Assembly (NCBI GenBank): GCA_900470775.1 | Contig: UCBZ01000010.1 | Span: 135,515-199,514 of the forward strand | Direction: 5' to 3' | DNA from: Hyphomicrobiales bacterium | GTDB taxonomy: Bacteria; Pseudomonadota; Alphaproteobacteria; Rhizobiales; Beijerinckiaceae | Length of the DNA: 64,000 nt | Part shown: piece by piece, positions 61,583-64,000 of the stretch | Position numbering within the stretch: the stretch's first letter is position 1 | How the letters are laid out: the number at the start of each line of letters is the position of its first letter | Made by a program: the position numbers and the translations under genes | The notes under the pieces: model-generated | What the model saw: only the letters and a program-made list of their open reading frames with translations | Told to the model about the DNA's origin: nothing | Database searches by the model: none

Positions 61583-62491
61583 ATGACACCGGAGATGGAA
61601 CAGACCATGTCGGCTCAGGCGATCAGGACGATCGGCATCATCGGCGCGGGCCAGATGGGCAACGGCATCGCCCATGTGGCGGCGGTCGCCGGCTTCGAGG
61701 TCAGGCTGCATGACCTCGCCGAGGATCGCATCAAGGCGGCGCTGGCGACGATCGACGGCAACATGGCCCGCCAGGTCGCCAAGGGCGCCATCGGCGACGA
61801 GATCCGCCGCGACGCCATGGCCAAGATCATCGCTGCACCGGGCCTCGAAGGCCTCGCCGATTGCGACCTCGTCATCGAGGCCGCGACCGAGAGCGAGGAG
61901 ACCAAGCGCAAGATCTTCACCGCCGCCTGCCAGCACATCAAGCCCGACGCGATCCTGGCCTCGAACACCTCGTCGATCTCGATCACGCGACTTGCCGCCG
62001 CGACCGACCGGCCCGAGCGCTTCATCGGCATCCACTTCATGAACCCCGTCCCGCTGATGCAGCTCGTCGAGCTGATCCGCGGCATCGCCACCGACGACCA
62101 GACCTTCGAGCTCGCCCGGGAGTTCGTCGGCAAGCTGCACAAGACCGTCTCGGTCTCCGAGGATTTCCCTGCCTTCATCGTCAACCGTATCCTGCTGCCG
62201 ATGATCAACGAGGCCGTCTACACGCTCTATGAGGGCGTCGGCTCGGTCGAGGCGATCGACACCGCGATGAAGCTCGGCGCCAACCACCCGATGGGCCCGC
62301 TCCAGCTGGCCGACTTCATCGGCCTCGACACCTGCCTGTCGGTGATGCAGGTGCTGCATGACGGGCTGGCGGACTCGAAGTACCGCCCCTGCCCGCTGCT
62401 GGTGAAGTATGTCGAGGCAGGCTGGCTCGGCCGCAAGACCAAGCGCGGCTTCTACGACTATCGCGGCGAGAAGCCGGTTCCGACGCGCTGA
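61583..62491 (+). CDS. 3-hydroxybutyryl-CoA dehydrogenase
   Basis: 302 residues from ATG 61583, with AAAGGAACG upstream; a later ATG at 61607 would give 294. NAD-binding IGIIGAGQMGNGIAHV, catalytic His in FIGIHFMNPVP and the helical C-terminal domain ending LGRKTKRGFYDY. It oxidises (S)-3-hydroxybutyryl-CoA or works in reverse in butyrate/PHB-type metabolism. Its place after etfBA is a conserved order in the group. The usual name is hbd or paaH; I do not choose between them. Confidence 0.93.
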   Translation: MTPEMEQTMSAQAIRTIGIIGAGQMGNGIAHVAAVAGFEVRLHDLAEDRIKAALATIDGNMARQVAKGAIGDEIRRDAMAKIIAAPGLEGLADCDLVIEAATESEETKRKIFTAACQHIKPDAILASNTSSISITRLAAATDRPERFIGIHFMNPVPLMQLVELIRGIATDDQTFELAREFVGKLHKTVSVSEDFPAFIVNRILLPMINEAVYTLYEGVGSVEAIDTAMKLGANHPMGPLQLADFIGLDTCLSVMQVLHDGLADSKYRPCPLLVKYVEAGWLGRKTKRGFYDYRGEKPVPTR

Positions 62492-62522
62492 GTTAACGGC
62501 TCAGACAATCCAGCAAACGCTC

Positions 62523-62637
62523 CGTCATTCCGGGCAAGCGAAGCGCAGACCCGGAATCCATCGTAAAGCGCTATCGCGCCCTATGATGGATCCCGGATCA
62601 GCGCCGCTACGCGGCTTGTCCGGGATGACGAGGTGGT
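62523..62637. repeat. Palindromic intergenic repeat, family A
   Basis: CGTCATTCCGGGCAAGCGAA ... and ... CGGCTTGTCCGGGATGACGAGG, matching the element at 3421-3541 nearly base for base on the left side. It lies between the dehydrogenase and HNH genes. Confidence 0.85.
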
Positions 62638-62791
62638 TTTAGCGGCGGCTGGAAGGGCCACACGCCCCGGTCCCGACCGCCCAAACGCCGCATCCCCTTC
62701 ACATTCCTGTCGTCTCGCGCTTACATTGATCTCCGTGCGGGATTCGTCCCGGCGACGAAGCGGAGGTGCGGCGGGTTTGACGGCGCATGTG

Positions 62792-63349
62792 ATGCATCCG
62801 ATGGCCTCACCGGACGGTTGTCCGGCGCTGGTCCTCAATGCCGATTTTCGGCCTTTGAGCTACTATCCCCTCTCCCTCTGGAGCTGGCAGGATGCGATCA
62901 AGGCGGTCTTCATGGACCGCGTGAACATCGTGTCCGAATATGACACGGTCGTCCGCAGCCCCAGCTTCGACATGCGGCTGCCCTCGGTCGTCTCGCTGAA
63001 GACCTATATCAAGCCCTCCCGGACGCCGGCCTTCACCCGCTTCAATGTCTTCCTGCGCGACCGCTTCTCCTGCCAGTATTGCAGCGCGCGCGACGAACTG
63101 ACCTTCGACCACGTCATCCCGCGCTCCAAGGGCGGCATGACGACCTGGGAGAACGTCGTCGCGGCCTGCTCGCCCTGCAATCTGCGCAAGGGCGACAAGA
63201 TGCCGGCGACCGTCGACATGTTCCCGATGCAGAAGGCCTACGCCCCGACGGTCAACGACCTGCACCGCAACGGCAAGCTGTTCCCGCCGAACTACCTGCA
63301 CGAAAGCTGGCTCGATTATCTCTACTGGGATTCCGAACTGGAGCCGTGA
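62792..63349 (+). CDS. HNH endonuclease-family protein
   Basis: 185 residues from ATG 62792; TTG 62777 (after CGGAGGTGCG) is an alternative. The N-terminal ALVLNADFRPLSYYPLSLW is strongly conserved in this group. The HNH zinc finger CQYC-x7-LTFDHVIPRSKGG, then NVVAACSPCNLRKG, carries four cysteines and the catalytic DH. Small stand-alone HNH proteins of this kind are widespread in alphaproteobacteria; their biological role is not settled, with phage, repair and restriction functions all suggested. Confidence 0.88.
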   Translation: MHPMASPDGCPALVLNADFRPLSYYPLSLWSWQDAIKAVFMDRVNIVSEYDTVVRSPSFDMRLPSVVSLKTYIKPSRTPAFTRFNVFLRDRFSCQYCSARDELTFDHVIPRSKGGMTTWENVVAACSPCNLRKGDKMPATVDMFPMQKAYAPTVNDLHRNGKLFPPNYLHESWLDYLYWDSELEP

Positions 63350-63360
63350 GCCCCGCCGCG

Positions 63361-63882
63361 TTATGCGCGGCGGCTCAGGCCGAGCAGGGACAGCGCCAGC
63401 AGCCCGAGCGAGGCAAGCGCGTTCCAGCCAGCCAGCGACAGCCCCAGCAAGCGCCAGGCGGCCTCCGAGCAGGCGACGACCCGCGTGGTCTGGAGCTGCT
63501 TCATGAAATCCTGCACGCCGGGCGCCGAGGCGACGCCCCCGCCGCAATCGCTCGGGCCGAGGAACCAGCCCCATTCGACGCCCGCGTGGTAGGCACCAAG
63601 CCAAGCGCTCCAGGCCATGAGTGCAGCAAGCCCCAGCAGCACCAGCCACTGCAGCCGGCTTGAACGGGCCAGGGCGAGCGCCGCCAGCGACAATCCGATC
63701 GCGGCATAATGCGGCAGGCGCTGCTCCAGGCAGAGCTTGCACGGCACCAGCCCGACCACGATCTGGAAATACCAGGCCCCGGCGATGAGCGCCGCGCTGC
63801 CAAGCCCGATCGCGCCGATGAGGCGAAGGCGCGTCAGGGTCCGGCCGCCATCGGTCGCGGCGTCAAAAGTGGAACTGGTCAT
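63361..63882 (-). CDS. DsbB-family disulfide bond formation protein
   Basis: 173 residues. Four membrane helices; the first periplasmic loop has CxxC as VPCKLCLEQRLPHY, and the second has DCGGG and ACSE cysteines, matching the two redox pairs of DsbB. It reoxidises a DsbA-like thiol oxidase by passing electrons to quinone. Its stop is 12 bases from the convergent HNH gene. The partial YqaA-like gene upstream on the same strand is a common neighbour. Confidence 0.9.
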   Translation of the reverse strand: MTSSTFDAATDGGRTLTRLRLIGAIGLGSAALIAGAWYFQIVVGLVPCKLCLEQRLPHYAAIGLSLAALALARSSRLQWLVLLGLAALMAWSAWLGAYHAGVEWGWFLGPSDCGGGVASAPGVQDFMKQLQTTRVVACSEAAWRLLGLSLAGWNALASLGLLALSLLGLSRRA

Positions 63883-63892
63883 GGCTGTCGGC

Positions 63893-64000
63893 TCAGCAGG
63901 AGAGAAGCTGGCCCGATCCTGCGACCAGCTTGAGGCCGAAATACAGCAGGATCAGCGCGGCCGCAGCTACCACCGCGATCACTTTCAGGCGACGCTCGAT
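63893..64000 (-). CDS. C-terminal end of a membrane protein, probably YqaA/DedA-like (partial)
   Basis: About 35 residues are visible, ending in a stop at 63893-63895. The end IERRLKVIAVVAAAALILLY is a membrane helix of the kind that closes YqaA-family proteins, which often neighbour dsbB. The rest of the gene lies beyond the window edge, so the family call is tentative. Confidence 0.55.
   Translation of the reverse strand: MERRLKVIAVVAAAALILLYFGLKLVAGSGQLLSC

Noticed and set aside
1-64000. CRISPR array, prophage or insertion sequence
   Set aside because: No regularly spaced repeats, integrase, transposase or phage structural genes were seen. The palindromic elements are short and carry no transposase.

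Overview
The window is high-GC DNA densely packed with genes on both strands. Gene content points to an alphaproteobacterium of the order Hyphomicrobiales: aerobic cobaltochelatase genes cobS/cobT, an L21 with a long C-terminal extension, a PduO-type adenosyltransferase next to rhomboid-etfBA-hbd, many ABC importers and many palindromic intergenic repeats. Bosea-like is my best guess, but no rRNA is present to test it.

Layout. 1-860: end of an unidentified gene and a FitAB/VapBC toxin-antitoxin pair. 1028-3388: orphan molybdopterin subunit of the xanthine dehydrogenase family. 3558-9588 (minus): a TPP riboswitch with its own terminator hairpin, followed by a tight operon of a LuxE-like acyl-protein synthetase, a LuxC-like acyl reductase, a three-gene ABC importer of the ThiXYZ/NitT type and an SDR oxidoreductase. 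This is the most striking locus. It looks like a thiamine-repressed route that imports a carboxylated compound and reduces acid to aldehyde to alcohol. 9728-12614: two tiny genes, tRNA-Ser(CGA), rplU-rpmA and a GNAT. 12707-22621 (minus): sugar-acid or hydroxy-acid catabolic genes (DenD-like, several dehydrogenases, a PEP-mutase-like enzyme, a tricarboxylate-type binding protein, a LysR regulator, an IlvD/Edd dehydratase). 22917-26204: aminotransferase, SMR pump, DUF3108 protein, rpmB. 26216-31142 (minus): phytase-like esterase and cobS-GNAT-small protein-cobT.

31287-35154: glycosyltransferases and methyltransferase-like proteins. One glycosyltransferase carries an intergenic-type palindromic repeat in frame, at the linker between its two domains. 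35158-40305 (minus): an unusual three-gene unit of a membrane [2Fe-2S] cyclase-like protein, a cyclic-nucleotide-binding protein and an ABC exporter whose ATPase motifs are destroyed. 40505-47705: a secreted polysaccharide-lyase-like protein and a peptide/glycan ABC importer. 47738-51518: a second glycan gene group.

51643-57097: an amidohydrolase with a spermidine/putrescine-type ABC importer in permuted order. 57182-62491: small membrane protein, a perfect FNR/FixK-type box before a PagL-like outer-membrane protein, PduO adenosyltransferase, rhomboid, etfBA and 3-hydroxybutyryl-CoA dehydrogenase. 62792-64000: HNH protein, DsbB and the end of a YqaA-like membrane protein. No insertion sequences, prophage or CRISPR were seen.
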